Shown here one piece after another: positions 37,579 through 46,875 of a stretch of 64,000 nucleotides of DNA (positions are counted from its first letter, which is position 1; every line of letters begins with the position of its first letter). The DNA is from Nitrospinota bacterium. Lineage in GTDB: Bacteria > JADFOP01. A model generated the notes under the pieces. That model was not told where the DNA came from and did not search any database. It saw only the letters and a program-made list of their open reading frames with translations. Where the stretch lies: NCBI GenBank assembly GCA_022562795.1, contig JADFOP010000002.1, positions 1-64,000 on the forward strand. The letters are read 5' to 3'. The translations under genes were made by a program, and so were the position numbers.

Positions 37579-38205
37579 GTGATTGCGATCATAGACTACG
37601 GGGTGGGCAACCTCCGAAGCGTCCAGAAGAGCTTCGAGAAGGTCGGCCACGAGGCCCTCGTCACGAGCGATGCGGAGAGCATCGCCGCAGCCGACGCGGT
37701 GGTCCTGCCGGGGGTGGGCGCATTCCGGGCCTGCATGGAGAACCTCAAGGAGTACGGCCTCGTCGAGGCCGTCTACCAGGCGGTGGAGAGCGGTAGGCCC
37801 TTCCTCGGCATCTGCGTGGGCATGCAGATTCTATTCACCGAGTGCGATGAGTTCGGCCACGCCAAGGGTTTGGGCATCTTTGAGGGCCCCGTGGTCCGAT
37901 TTCCTGATGGAGAGTCGGCCGGGGGGCAGGCCCTTAAGGTGCCCCATATGGGTTGGAACCAGCTCACTATCCAGCGCTCGGCGCCCATCTTCGCCGATGT
38001 GGCCGAGGGCGAATACGTCTATTTCGTCCACTCCTACTACCCGCAGCCGGCCGACCCGTCCATCGTATCGGCTACGACCACCTACGGGGTGGAATTCGCA
38101 AGCTCCATCTGGAAGGAGCATATTGTGGCAACCCAGTTCCACCCGGAGAAGAGCCAGACCGTGGGCCTCAAGATTATCAAAGCCTTTGGAGCGCTTGTAG
38201 GGTGA
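37579..38205 (+). CDS. hisH: Imidazole glycerol phosphate synthase, glutamine amidotransferase subunit
   Basis: A 208-residue class I glutaminase that feeds ammonia to HisF. Its catalytic triad is visible: Cys79 in FLGICVGMQ, and His and Glu in TQFHPEKSQ near the C-terminus. The oxyanion-strand motif VVLPGVGAF is also present. It starts at GTG 37579, eleven bases after hisB. Its TGA overlaps the hisA GTG. Confidence 0.96.
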   Translation: MIAIIDYGVGNLRSVQKSFEKVGHEALVTSDAESIAAADAVVLPGVGAFRACMENLKEYGLVEAVYQAVESGRPFLGICVGMQILFTECDEFGHAKGLGIFEGPVVRFPDGESAGGQALKVPHMGWNQLTIQRSAPIFADVAEGEYVYFVHSYYPQPADPSIVSATTTYGVEFASSIWKEHIVATQFHPEKSQTVGLKIIKAFGALVG

Positions 38206-38930
38206 TTCTATATCCCGCCATCGACATCCAGGGGGGCCGGTGCGTCCGCCTGTTTCAGGGACGGATGGAAGAGGCGACGGTCTACGGGGATGATCCGGCG
38301 GCGATGGCCCGCCGCTGGGTAGATGAAGGAGCCGGGGCCCTCCACGTTGTCGACCTCGATGGTGCGCGGAATGGTCGGCCCCAGAATGTTGATGAAGTGC
38401 TCGCCATTCGCAGCGCGGTGGCCGTTCCCATCCAGGTCGGCGGAGGGCTGCGCTCCCACGAGGCCGCGGAGGCCTATCTCGAGGCGGGAATCGAGCGGGT
38501 AGTGCTCGGCACGCGGGCGGCGGTGGACGCGGATTTTCTCGCAGAGCTTTGCGCAGCCCACCCCGGCCGGGTGGCGGTGGGCATTGACGCCCGGGACGGC
38601 CGGGTGGCCCTTAAGGGCTGGACGGAGATCATCCCACTCGAAGCGGGCGAGCTCGCCCGGAGGGTCGAGAAAATTGGAGCCTCAGCGATAATCTATACCG
38701 ACATCGCCCGCGACGGTACCCTCACGGGGCCGAACGTGGAGGCCGTCGCGGCCGTGGCCCGAGGGGTAGCGCTCCCGGTCATCGCCTCAGGCGGGGTCGC
38801 TACGGTCGAGGACCTTCGCTCGCTCAAGGCCCTGGCTGCCGACGGGGTCGAAGGCGTCATCGTGGGAAAGGCTCTCTACGAGGGGACCGTCTCGGTCGCC
38901 GAGGCCCTGTCGGTCCTGTCGGAGCCGTGA
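38202..38930 (+). CDS. hisA: Phosphoribosylformimino-AICAR-P isomerase
   Basis: A 242-residue half-barrel-repeat TIM barrel performing the Amadori isomerisation in histidine synthesis. The catalytic Asp8 lies in YPAIDIQGGRCVRLFQG and the second Asp in YTDIARDGTLTGPN. The phosphate loops GGGLRS and ASGGVATVED are present. GTG 38202 overlaps the hisH stop (GTGA), so the pair is coupled; the frame readable far upstream lies within hisH. A Trp-specific side chain set was not examined, so dual HisA/PriA activity is not excluded. Confidence 0.95.
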   Translation: MILYPAIDIQGGRCVRLFQGRMEEATVYGDDPAAMARRWVDEGAGALHVVDLDGARNGRPQNVDEVLAIRSAVAVPIQVGGGLRSHEAAEAYLEAGIERVVLGTRAAVDADFLAELCAAHPGRVAVGIDARDGRVALKGWTEIIPLEAGELARRVEKIGASAIIYTDIARDGTLTGPNVEAVAAVARGVALPVIASGGVATVEDLRSLKALAADGVEGVIVGKALYEGTVSVAEALSVLSEP

Positions 38931-38933
38931 GCG

Positions 38934-39701
38934 ATGCTCGCCAAGCGGGTCATACCGTGCCTCGATGTCCGAGACGGTCGCGTGGTCAAAGGAGTAAAGT
39001 TCGTCAACATCCGCGATGCCGGCGACCCTGTGGAGGTGGCCCACATTTACGATGAACAGGGCGCCGACGAGGTGGTCTTTCTTGACATCACCGCCAGCCA
39101 CGAGCGGCGTAAGATTCTCCTGGATGTGGTCCAGGTCACGGCCGAGCGCTGCTTCATGCCCCTTACGGTCGGCGGCGGTGTCCGCGACATAGACGACATC
39201 CGGACCCTGCTCCAAAACGGGGCCGACAAGGTGGCCATCAACACGGCGGCGGTCAGGGACCCCAAAGCGGTTGAGCGCGGGGCGAGGCGATTCGGAAGCC
39301 AGTGCATTGTGGTGGCCATAGATGCCAAGCGGCGCACCGGCGTGGAGCCTTCCTCTTGGGAGGTCTACACCCACGGGGGGCGGACCCCTACTGGGCTCGA
39401 CGCCGTAGAGTGGGCCGTCGAGGTGGAGCGGTTGGGAGCGGGGGAGATTCTGTTGACCAGCATGGACCGAGACGGCACCAAAGACGGCTACGACCTCGAG
39501 CTCACCCGGATGGTGAGCGATGCGGTGGGCATCCCGGTCATCGCCTCAGGGGGCGTGGGAACCCTGGAGCACCTCTACGAGGGGCTTGCCGAAGGGAAGG
39601 CCGACGCCGTGCTCGCGGCCAGCATCTTCCACTACCGTGAATACACGGTGGGCGAGGCGAAGGCCTATCTAAAAGAGCGGGGCATCCCCGTCCGTCTGTA
39701 A
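38934..39701 (+). CDS. hisF: Imidazole glycerol phosphate synthase, cyclase subunit
   Basis: A 255-residue TIM barrel using ammonia from HisH to form imidazole glycerol phosphate and AICAR. The catalytic aspartates lie in [14 protein letters not shown] (Asp11) and [13 protein letters not shown] (near 182). The phosphate loops VGGGVRD and ASGGVGT are normal. It starts three bases after hisA and is full length. Confidence 0.96.
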   Translation: MLAKRVIPCLDVRDGRVVKGVKFVNIRDAGDPVEVAHIYDEQGADEVVFLDITASHERRKILLDVVQVTAERCFMPLTVGGGVRDIDDIRTLLQNGADKVAINTAAVRDPKAVERGARRFGSQCIVVAIDAKRRTGVEPSSWEVYTHGGRTPTGLDAVEWAVEVERLGAGEILLTSMDRDGTKDGYDLELTRMVSDAVGIPVIASGGVGTLEHLYEGLAEGKADAVLAASIFHYREYTVGEAKAYLKERGIPVRL

Positions 39702-39714
39702 GGAGGAGAAGCCC

Positions 39715-40377
39715 ATGGAGGTCGACATACCAGCGGAGCTCAAATACGACGCTCAGGGGCTCATCCCGACCGTGGTCCAGGAGCTCGACGGACGGGTCCT
39801 CATGGTGGCGTACATGAATGCCGAGAGCCTGTCCATGACCATCGAGAGCGGCTATACCCACTTTTGGAGCCGATCGCGCCAAAAATTCTGGAAAAAGGGT
39901 GAGACGAGCGGCCACACTCAAAGGGTCCGCCGCCTATGGTACGACTGCGACTCCGATTGCCTGCTCGTCCAGGTGGAGCAGACGGGCCCGGCCTGCCACA
40001 CGGGCGAGCCGACCTGCTTTTTCCAGCCCGTCGAGGCCGACTTCGGCGAGGCCGTCCCGCCCGCCGCTGGGCCGGAAGTTTTCGACCGCCTGGCCGCCGT
40101 CATCGAGGATAGGAAGGCCGACGATCAGGATGATTCCTACGTGGCACGCCTTTCGAGGGAGGGCGGATCTGGAATTTCCCGGAAAATGATGGAGACCGCC
40201 GAAGAGGCGGCCCGTGCGGCACATGATAAAGACCCCCAAGCCCTGGTCCAGGAGATGGCCGACCTCTGGTTCCACACCCTGGTATTGCTGGCCGACTCGG
40301 GTGTCGAGCCTAAGAACGTCTACGGCGAGCTGGCGAGCCGATTCGGCTCCTCCGGGATGAAAGACGACGAGGGCTAA
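39715..40377 (+). CDS. hisI: Bifunctional phosphoribosyl-AMP cyclohydrolase / phosphoribosyl-ATP diphosphatase
   Basis: A 220-residue fusion of the enzymes for steps two and three of histidine synthesis. The N-terminal PRA-CH domain (about 1-115) has [35 protein letters not shown] and zinc ligands in YDCDSDCLL and ACHTG. The C-terminal PRA-PH domain (about 120-220) has [13 protein letters not shown] and [13 protein letters not shown]. It is the last gene of the his cluster, 13 bases after hisF, with GGAGGAG before the ATG. It is also called hisIE. Confidence 0.95.
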   Translation: MEVDIPAELKYDAQGLIPTVVQELDGRVLMVAYMNAESLSMTIESGYTHFWSRSRQKFWKKGETSGHTQRVRRLWYDCDSDCLLVQVEQTGPACHTGEPTCFFQPVEADFGEAVPPAAGPEVFDRLAAVIEDRKADDQDDSYVARLSREGGSGISRKMMETAEEAARAAHDKDPQALVQEMADLWFHTLVLLADSGVEPKNVYGELASRFGSSGMKDDEG

Positions 40378-40449
40378 GAAACGTCATACGTTAGGGGCGC
40401 TCTAGAGTAAAATTGAGACAAAAATCCTAGCAAGCTACCTCTCGCCACT

Positions 40450-41292
40450 TCAGCGTTCGGCGGCCATCTGGCCGATTGCGACGCGGGCCTTCGCGGCGAG
40501 GTGGTGGGAGGGATATTCGGTCTCCAGCTCCTTCCATCGCTTGAGAGCTTGAACCTTGTCATTGAGCCTGTGGAATGACTCCCCCGCATGATAGAGCGCA
40601 TCGGGCCGCTTGGGGCTCTCGGGAGCCCTCTCGAGCAGCTGGCTTAAGCTCGAGGCAGCCGCCATCGGTCGGCCTCGGGCCAGCTCTGCCCGGCCAATGA
40701 GCAAAAGCGCCTCATCAGCCTTCTTCCCATCCTTGGTCCGCTCTAGGTAGAGTTCCAGCTTCTCGACAGCCGCCTCGATCTCTCCGGCCTCAAAGTGACG
40801 TTGGCCGAGCCGGAAGAGCTCATTGGACGACCGCTCTCTGATAATCGAAATTGGACGTCGTACAATCTTGTTGAGGCGCGAGAGGACTGAAGCCACTTTT
40901 CCCGTAGCCGATTTCAACACCGTAGGCGGAGGGGGTGGAAGGGGCGTAGCCTTTGGTGATGGGTCTTTAGGGGGCGGGCGGCGGGCGGCCAGGGGAAAGG
41001 GCTCTTCGGTCGGCGCCGGCAGATTCGCCAAGGGATTATCGCCAACGGAGGATAACCACGGGTGGTCGGAGAGGCGCGCCATCTTGCGCTCGACGGAGTC
41101 GAGACGTCGGGTAAGCTGGTCCCGCTCACGGCGTAGCGAGGAGACCTGACCCTCCAGATCCTCCACATGCTTCTCTATAAAGTAAGTATCGGGAGCGGCG
41201 TCCCTTCTCATGCGGGGCAGGGCCGTGCAGCCAGCGATGAGGAAAAACATGGCGCAGCAGCATGCAGCAACCACCTTTCCCCGTATTCTCAT
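40450..41292 (-). CDS. CpoB/YbgF-like lipoprotein with coiled coil and TPR
   Basis: A 280-residue lipoprotein: signal with FLIAGC (lipid Cys near 22), a coiled coil (about 40-75, VEDLEGQVSSLRRERDQLTR), a Pro-rich linker (about 90-130) and a C-terminal TPR block (about 155-275). Repeat units include LFRLGQRHFEAGEIEAAVEK and DALYHAGESFHRLNDKVQAL. This layout matches the CpoB/YbgF periplasmic coordinator, which links the Tol-Pal system to peptidoglycan synthesis, but with a lipid anchor in place of a soluble signal. No tol or pal gene is near, so the match is by architecture only. It lies downstream of the bactofilin-TPR gene on the same strand. Confidence 0.7.
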   Translation of the reverse strand: MRIRGKVVAACCCAMFFLIAGCTALPRMRRDAAPDTYFIEKHVEDLEGQVSSLRRERDQLTRRLDSVERKMARLSDHPWLSSVGDNPLANLPAPTEEPFPLAARRPPPKDPSPKATPLPPPPPTVLKSATGKVASVLSRLNKIVRRPISIIRERSSNELFRLGQRHFEAGEIEAAVEKLELYLERTKDGKKADEALLLIGRAELARGRPMAAASSLSQLLERAPESPKRPDALYHAGESFHRLNDKVQALKRWKELETEYPSHHLAAKARVAIGQMAAER

Positions 41293-41361
41293 GCTGCCCT
41301 CGTTCAGAATTAAGAGAGTAGGGTCGAGCGCGCCAGGGGTCTTGTCTCTCCGCCGGGCTCC

Positions 41362-43137
41362 TTAGCTTCCGGAAATCGGCCTCTTAGCGGCCCTCTTAAA
41401 CTTCGCCAACCGGCTCCGGTAGTATGGTTTATCGGGGGCCTTATTTATGGCATGTTGAATCAGGCGAAGGGCCTCTTTGTACTCTTGGCGCTGGAAGCGA
41501 ACCTCGGCTAACGTGTCCAGGAAGATGGGGCTTTCCGGTTTAATCTCCAAGGACCGCTGCGACATCCTTGCGGCCTCGCCTAAGTTTCGCCCTTGAATGG
41601 CATATAGCCAGGCAAGCCGATTCAACGCCTCAACATGGTTCGGGTCGTGCTTCAGCGCATTCAACAAGGCTTGCGTAGCCCGATTTAATTTTTTCTTCCT
41701 ATAGAGCAAATGGCCTATGCGGTAATGGACTTCAGCGTCCTCGGGGTGGCCGGCAACAACCCGCTCCAGAAGCTCAAGGGCATCGGTGCTGCGCCCTTGG
41801 GTCTGCAGGCGCTCGGCCACGCCGACAGAGGCCCGGGGGTTCATGGGCTCTCTCGCCAACACCTCTCTCCAGTGGCGAAGCGCATTGGTCGGCTGAAGCT
41901 GAAGACGGTAGAGTTCGGCAAGCGTCAACCGCAAGGGTACATCGTCGGGCAGGGCGGCGACAGCCTTCTCGAGCGTTGCCATGGCCTTCTTCCGCTTGCC
42001 CAACCGAAGGTATATGTCGGCGGCCGTGCGAAAGGTCTCCAGCCGTCGGGGGTCCTTTGAGGCCACCTCGGCGAAGAGATCGGCAGCCCGTCCACCGTCG
42101 CCCGCTTCCAGCATCACCCCGGCCAGGGCGAGTTTGAACTCAATGTCCTCGGGACGCTTTTTTACCAACGCCTGATACGTTGAGATGGCTTTGCGAAGTT
42201 GGCCTTGCCGTTCGTAGAGGGCGGCCAGTCGGAGGGGAACCTCGGCCTGGTGTGGGTAGAGCTTGCCGAGGCGCTCGTAAATGGCCAAGGCCTGTGCCGA
42301 CTCTCCAAGCTTTTCATTCAGTTCGGCCACCGCCAAGAGGAGCGCCTCATCATTGGGGTTCTTTTCCAAAACGCTCCTGTAATGACCTAAGGCCTCTTTG
42401 GGACGTCCCTCGATGGCGTAGAGCTCCGCCAGGCGGCGGCGGACTGCGATGTGTCCTGGAGAGAGCTCGAGGACTCGCTCGTAATAAGATATGGCATCGG
42501 ACTGTCGACCTTGGACGAAAGCAACGTTAGCGAGCCCCAAGACCGCTCGTTCACTGCGAGGCTGGGATTGGAAAGCCGTATCGTACAAGCGCCAAGCTCT
42601 ACCGTAATCCTTCCTTGAGACCGCCTCCTCGGCGGCCGCCAGCAGGCCTGGGGGGGGTGTGGAGCTTACCATTGCGGGCCGCGAGCGCGAGAGGGCCCAG
42701 CCCCCCGCCAAGAGCAGAAGGGCGGCGGCCACGGCGATTGGGACGAGCCGTCCCACAGCCTTGGCCCGACGAGACCACCCCAGGGAGACGGGGCGGACGA
42801 ATCCCTCAGGGCGCTCCATGACAACGCGGCCACGCAGGGTGGCGCCGTCCTGGACCGACAGCCACGGCGTATTCAGGGCCCCCTCGACGATGGAGCCGGC
42901 AAGCAAGACCAGGCGTTTGCGGGCGGTTATCGTTCCTTCCAGCCGACCCCGACAAAGAACCTCCCCAACGTCAGCCTCGGCCCGCACAAGACCGGCGGGG
43001 CCAACCTCCAGCAAGCCCTCTGACTCAACCCGGCCCTCGACCGTCCCGTGAACCTGGAAGGTGCCCCGGAAGCGCAACGTGCCTGAGAGGCGGGCTTTGG
43101 GGCCGATATATGAGGTGAGGTGTTTAGGCCGTGTCAT
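41362..43137 (-). CDS. Bactofilin-transmembrane-TPR fusion protein
   Basis: A 591-residue protein of unusual design. Residues 7-108 read as a bactofilin-type beta-helix domain (FQVHGTVEGRVESEGLLEVG; RLEGTITARKRLVLLAGSIV; TLRGRVVM), as in polymer-forming cytoskeletal proteins. One hydrophobic helix follows (about 131-148), then some ten tetratricopeptide repeats (about 160-580). By charge, the bactofilin domain would be cytoplasmic and the TPR domain periplasmic, joining a cell-shape scaffold to an envelope complex. ATG 43137 has GGAG six bases upstream; an alternative is at 43161. It is followed by the CpoB-like lipoprotein gene, which supports an envelope role. Confidence 0.8.
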   Translation of the reverse strand: MTRPKHLTSYIGPKARLSGTLRFRGTFQVHGTVEGRVESEGLLEVGPAGLVRAEADVGEVLCRGRLEGTITARKRLVLLAGSIVEGALNTPWLSVQDGATLRGRVVMERPEGFVRPVSLGWSRRAKAVGRLVPIAVAAALLLLAGGWALSRSRPAMVSSTPPPGLLAAAEEAVSRKDYGRAWRLYDTAFQSQPRSERAVLGLANVAFVQGRQSDAISYYERVLELSPGHIAVRRRLAELYAIEGRPKEALGHYRSVLEKNPNDEALLLAVAELNEKLGESAQALAIYERLGKLYPHQAEVPLRLAALYERQGQLRKAISTYQALVKKRPEDIEFKLALAGVMLEAGDGGRAADLFAEVASKDPRRLETFRTAADIYLRLGKRKKAMATLEKAVAALPDDVPLRLTLAELYRLQLQPTNALRHWREVLAREPMNPRASVGVAERLQTQGRSTDALELLERVVAGHPEDAEVHYRIGHLLYRKKKLNRATQALLNALKHDPNHVEALNRLAWLYAIQGRNLGEAARMSQRSLEIKPESPIFLDTLAEVRFQRQEYKEALRLIQHAINKAPDKPYYRSRLAKFKRAAKRPISGS

Positions 43138-43184
43138 ACACGTCTCCGAGACAAGGGCCAAGGAGCCGACTTAGCGTTCACGAT

Positions 43185-43682
43185 TCAAAGCTTCTGCAGC
43201 GTCATGATAAGAGCGTCTTCCCCGTCTCCGTAGTAACGCGCCCTCCGCCCCTCCACGACGAACCCGTAAGAAGAATAGAGCCGTTGAGCGGCCGTGTTGG
43301 TCTCCCTTACTTCGAGGGTGGCTTCGGTGCAGCCCAGGGCTCGCGCCTCATCGAAGCAGTGGTCCATAAGCTGGCGCGAGATGCCCCCGCGCTGAAAGCG
43401 GGGATGGACGGCCAGGGTCGTCACGTGCATCTCGTCTGCCGCCGTCCAAAAGCCCGCGTATCCGACCACACCGGGGTACCGCCGTCGGTCAACAAGATGG
43501 GCCACCACCATCGTGGCCTGCCTATTGTAGCGAATTTCATGGAGGAAAACCGACCGAGGCCAAGGAGTGGGAAAGAGAGCCTCCTCGATCACCTGAACCT
43601 CGTGGAGGTCTCCCCAGGCCATGGGGCGAATGTCCACGACGATTGGGCCGGGCTCCTTCGGTAAGGCCAGACTCGCTTCCAC
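43185..43682 (-). CDS. rimI: Ribosomal protein S18-alanine N-acetyltransferase
   Basis: A 165-residue GNAT acetyltransferase of the RimI type, acetylating the N-terminal Ala of ribosomal protein S18. It has ALFPTPWPRSVFLHEI near the N-terminus and the acetyl-CoA loop HPRFQRGGISRQLMD. The C-terminal LEVRETNTAAQRLYSSYGFVVEGRRARYY is highly typical. An extra 20 residues at the N-terminus precede the domain. RimI often sits beside tsaB or tsaD; here tsaD is 17 kb away. Other GNAT substrates cannot be excluded. Confidence 0.85.
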   Translation of the reverse strand: MEASLALPKEPGPIVVDIRPMAWGDLHEVQVIEEALFPTPWPRSVFLHEIRYNRQATMVVAHLVDRRRYPGVVGYAGFWTAADEMHVTTLAVHPRFQRGGISRQLMDHCFDEARALGCTEATLEVRETNTAAQRLYSSYGFVVEGRRARYYGDGEDALIMTLQKL

Positions 43683-43794
43683 GCCACCTCCCCTATCAGG
43701 GCCTGCCTTCGTCGGTTAGGAGGGTTATTTCGCAAGTTTATCACAGGAGGAGGCAACGTCAACCGCGGACCGCTGTCTTTGGCCAGGAGAGAGC

Positions 43795-46698
43795 CTAAGG
43801 GCGAGCCAGGAGCTGCTCCAGCTTCCAGTCGACGGGCATTTCCACAACCCCGGCGCCCTTTCGCTCGAAGCGGAGGTGGCCGTGGTTGAGGCCGTGGAGG
43901 AAGAGGTCACGGGTCAGGGCCACGTCGTCAGTGCAGTAGGATGTAACCAGATCGAGCCGGCCCTCCTTGAACCAGGCGAGGCTCTGGAGGCCGTCGGCCG
44001 TCTTGTCCTGGCCAAGGGTGTGACGGACCAGCTCCGCAAGCGGAAGCCTGAAGCCCAGCCGACGGTAGAGGTCCTGGAGGATGTCGAAGGTGTGGAAGGT
44101 CGAGAAATCCAAGGGAGTATAGACCTTGAGGACCTCGTAGTCGAACTGCACGATGTTGAAGCCAACGACGAGGTCGGCCTTCTTGAGATGGGCGATGAGC
44201 TCAGAGGCCTGGTCCTCGTAGTAGGTGAAGAACTCCTCCTCGGCCGTATCGTAGACCACCCCTACAGCCAAGCGCATGAGGTGCTTGTTCCCCCATCCCC
44301 CAACCTCATCGGCTCCGCGCTGAGTCTCCAGGTCGAAGAACACCAGGCGTGGCTCGGTGTGGGCCTCCTCGGGCTCAGCCACGACCGTGGGGCTCCAGGT
44401 ATCGTCCTCCTCTTCTGCCACAGCCCGCAGCTCCTCGGCCCGGACGAGATCCACCTCCCCCAGGAGGGCCTTAACGATAAGGACCGAAGCTTCCTTGCTT
44501 AGGGGCTTATTGCCGCTTCCGCATTTGGGCGAGTGGATGCACGACGGGCACCCCTCCAGGCAAGGGCACTCCAGCAGGAGCTTAAGGGTGGCTCTAAGGA
44601 GCTCCTCGACTTCTTCGTAGACCCGTTCGGCGAGGCCCACGCCCCCTTCGTAGCCGTCGTAGATGAAGATGGCCGCCTTGCCCACTTGGGGATGGACGGA
44701 GTAGCAGATGCCGCCGATGTCGTAGCGGTCGCACATAGCAAACAGCGGAAAGAGGGCGATCGCCGCGTGCTCCACGGCGTGGAGCCCGCCCATGAACTCC
44801 TGGGTAGGCCCCTCCACGAGCCTCCGTACCGACTCCTCGATCTCAATCCAAAGGCCCACCGTCTCGAATGTGACCTCGGGCATATCGAGCTCGTGGGTGC
44901 TTACGAGCTCCTGGCCTGCGATGCGCCTTTTCTCGTAGCCCGTAACTCGTTGAGTTACTTTAAGCCGCCCCCGGTTGACGACGAAATTGCCCACGGGGCG
45001 ACGGTCGGAGGTGGCCAGAATGGTCGTATCCTTCGTCTGGAGCGGCTGGGTGTAGTAGGCGACATCAACGGGCCTGGCGAAAATGTCGCGATTGGCGTGG
45101 TCGAGGCGAACGACCTGGTACTGGCGTCCTCGGTGGAGGTAGATCGCCCCCTCGTGGCCTTCGCTGTAGGCCCTAGGGCCGGAGACCGTCCCAATGACCT
45201 CTTGGGTAGAGTCTTCCAGAATGGTAAAGGCCTCACCCGCGGCTCGGATGTTTACGAATCGGTGAGGGCGGCGACGGACGGCATGCCAGCTCCCGTCGGA
45301 GACGGCCTTCACAAGCTCCCCAGCCTGGCCCAACCCCTCTAAGTGCTCGGCCAGGGCTTCGGGAGAGAAGGCCGGATCGTCGTCGCGCAACGGCAACTCG
45401 GCTGCTGCGCAGGGCAAGTGGGCCCGGAGAATCGGGCCATTGGTCGGGTCGAGAACGGCCCGCTCAAACCCCCGCCGGAAGAAATCATCCGGGTGGCGCA
45501 TGAAATACTGGTCCAAGGCGTCAGCCTGGGCGACGAGGACGATAAGGCTCTCGCGGTCACCCCGACCCACCCGACCGCCCCGCTGCCAGGTGCTCATGAT
45601 GGTTCCGGGATAGCCTACCAGCAAGCAGGCATCGAGCCCCCCGACGTCGATCCCCATCTCGAGGGCGCTGGTGGAGACCACGCCCCAGAGCTCACCGCTG
45701 AAGAGCTTCCGCTCAATCTCCCGCCGTTCCTCAGGTAAAAAACCGGCTCTGTAAGAAGAGATTTTTCGTGCGAGGTCAGGCTCCCGGTCGACGGTCCACA
45801 TGTGGATGAGCTCGGTGATTTTGCGGGCCTTTGTAAAAACAATGGTCTTAAGCCCAGCCTTCAGGCAGTCGGCGAAGAGGCGGGCGGCCAGCGTGTACGG
45901 GCTCGCCGTGGGATTGATGAAGAGGAAGTGGCGGACCGAGCGCGGGGCGCCGGTTTCGGCCACCACGGTGAATGGCCTGCCCACGAGGCATTCAACGAGT
46001 TCTTTAGGCTCGGCCGTCGTGGCGCTTGTCGTAATGAACCGCGGGCTCGAGCCGTAGTGGGCGCATATCCGATGAAGTCGCCTAATCACCTGGGCCATGT
46101 GGGAGCCGAAGACACCCCGGTAGGTGTGGAGCTCGTCTATGACGACGAACTGAAGGTCGCGAAAGAAGGCCTCCCAGTTGGCGTGGTGGGCGAGGATCCC
46201 GAAGTGGAGCATATCGGGGTTTGTCATGAGCACCGTCGGCGGAGACGCCGTGATTTTCCTCCTCCGCCAGCCTGGGGTGTCGCCGTCGTATATGGCCGTG
46301 GTTACTGCAGGGTTGCCCGGCATTGAGGCGACCAGCTCTTCGAAGGCTTGCTGCTGGTCCTGCTCAAGAGCCTTCAGGGGAAAGATATAGAGCGCCTTAG
46401 TCGTCTTATCGGCGAGGGCCGCCTCCAGAACCGGGAGGTTATAGACGAGGGTCTTGCCGCTGGCCGTCGGGGTCACTACTGCCACGTTCCGGCCGGCTCG
46501 GACGGCTTCCAGGGCCTCCACCTGATGGGTGTAGAGCCGCTCGATGCCAATGTGCGATAGAGCCTCGGAAAGCTCGCGGGGCAGAGGCTCGGACGGCTCA
46601 GCGAAGCGGGAAGGCTGGTCGGCGATGACCTCGTGATGGACTACTTGGTGAGCGTAATCTTCCGAGGTCTCAATGTGATCGAGAAAGCGGGAGAGCAC
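43795..46698 (-). CDS. MrfA-MrfB-like fusion: DEAD/DEAH helicase plus RNase H-fold exonuclease
   Basis: A 967-residue protein joining two activities. Residues 1-780 form a superfamily 2 helicase of the YprA/MrfA group: Walker A TPTASGKT (76-83), DELH box (188-191), motif VI QRGGRVGRGDRES and the DUF1998 zinc site CPCLEGCPSCIHSPKCGSGN. From about 782 an RNase H-like exonuclease resembling YprB/MrfB follows: FFDLETQ (Asp789, Glu791), FNIVQFDYE (Asp853) and SYCTDDVALT (Tyr921, Asp925), a DEDDy set. In Bacillus these are two adjacent genes acting in mitomycin-damage repair. The fusion would feed unwound DNA straight to the nuclease. No LexA-type box was recognised upstream. Confidence 0.88.
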   Translation of the reverse strand: MLSRFLDHIETSEDYAHQVVHHEVIADQPSRFAEPSEPLPRELSEALSHIGIERLYTHQVEALEAVRAGRNVAVVTPTASGKTLVYNLPVLEAALADKTTKALYIFPLKALEQDQQQAFEELVASMPGNPAVTTAIYDGDTPGWRRRKITASPPTVLMTNPDMLHFGILAHHANWEAFFRDLQFVVIDELHTYRGVFGSHMAQVIRRLHRICAHYGSSPRFITTSATTAEPKELVECLVGRPFTVVAETGAPRSVRHFLFINPTASPYTLAARLFADCLKAGLKTIVFTKARKITELIHMWTVDREPDLARKISSYRAGFLPEERREIERKLFSGELWGVVSTSALEMGIDVGGLDACLLVGYPGTIMSTWQRGGRVGRGDRESLIVLVAQADALDQYFMRHPDDFFRRGFERAVLDPTNGPILRAHLPCAAAELPLRDDDPAFSPEALAEHLEGLGQAGELVKAVSDGSWHAVRRRPHRFVNIRAAGEAFTILEDSTQEVIGTVSGPRAYSEGHEGAIYLHRGRQYQVVRLDHANRDIFARPVDVAYYTQPLQTKDTTILATSDRRPVGNFVVNRGRLKVTQRVTGYEKRRIAGQELVSTHELDMPEVTFETVGLWIEIEESVRRLVEGPTQEFMGGLHAVEHAAIALFPLFAMCDRYDIGGICYSVHPQVGKAAIFIYDGYEGGVGLAERVYEEVEELLRATLKLLLECPCLEGCPSCIHSPKCGSGNKPLSKEASVLIVKALLGEVDLVRAEELRAVAEEEDDTWSPTVVAEPEEAHTEPRLVFFDLETQRGADEVGGWGNKHLMRLAVGVVYDTAEEEFFTYYEDQASELIAHLKKADLVVGFNIVQFDYEVLKVYTPLDFSTFHTFDILQDLYRRLGFRLPLAELVRHTLGQDKTADGLQSLAWFKEGRLDLVTSYCTDDVALTRDLFLHGLNHGHLRFERKGAGVVEMPVDWKLEQLLARP

Positions 46699-46787
46699 GG
46701 CCTCATCCCTGGGTTGCGCGGGGTAGGTGGCGGGGTGAGGCGAAGTAACATAACATCATCTGTCATCTTAAATGCCGACCCCGAAGG

Positions 46788-46811
46788 TGTCAAGATACCG
46801 ACCCCTTGACA
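46788..46811. promoter_or_regulatory. Inverted repeat between divergent genes
   Basis: TGTCAAG (46788-46794) and CTTGACA (46805-46811) form 7-bp arms 10 bases apart in the spacer between the MrfAB-like gene and the exporter gene. The motif CCGACCCC occurs twice around it. It could be an operator serving both directions. Confidence 0.35.
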
Positions 46812-46875
46812 TCCGCAATGGGAGGAGCCAGCATGAGGGGAGTTGGAGTGGCGTCAGGTGAAGGAGGAGAAACCT

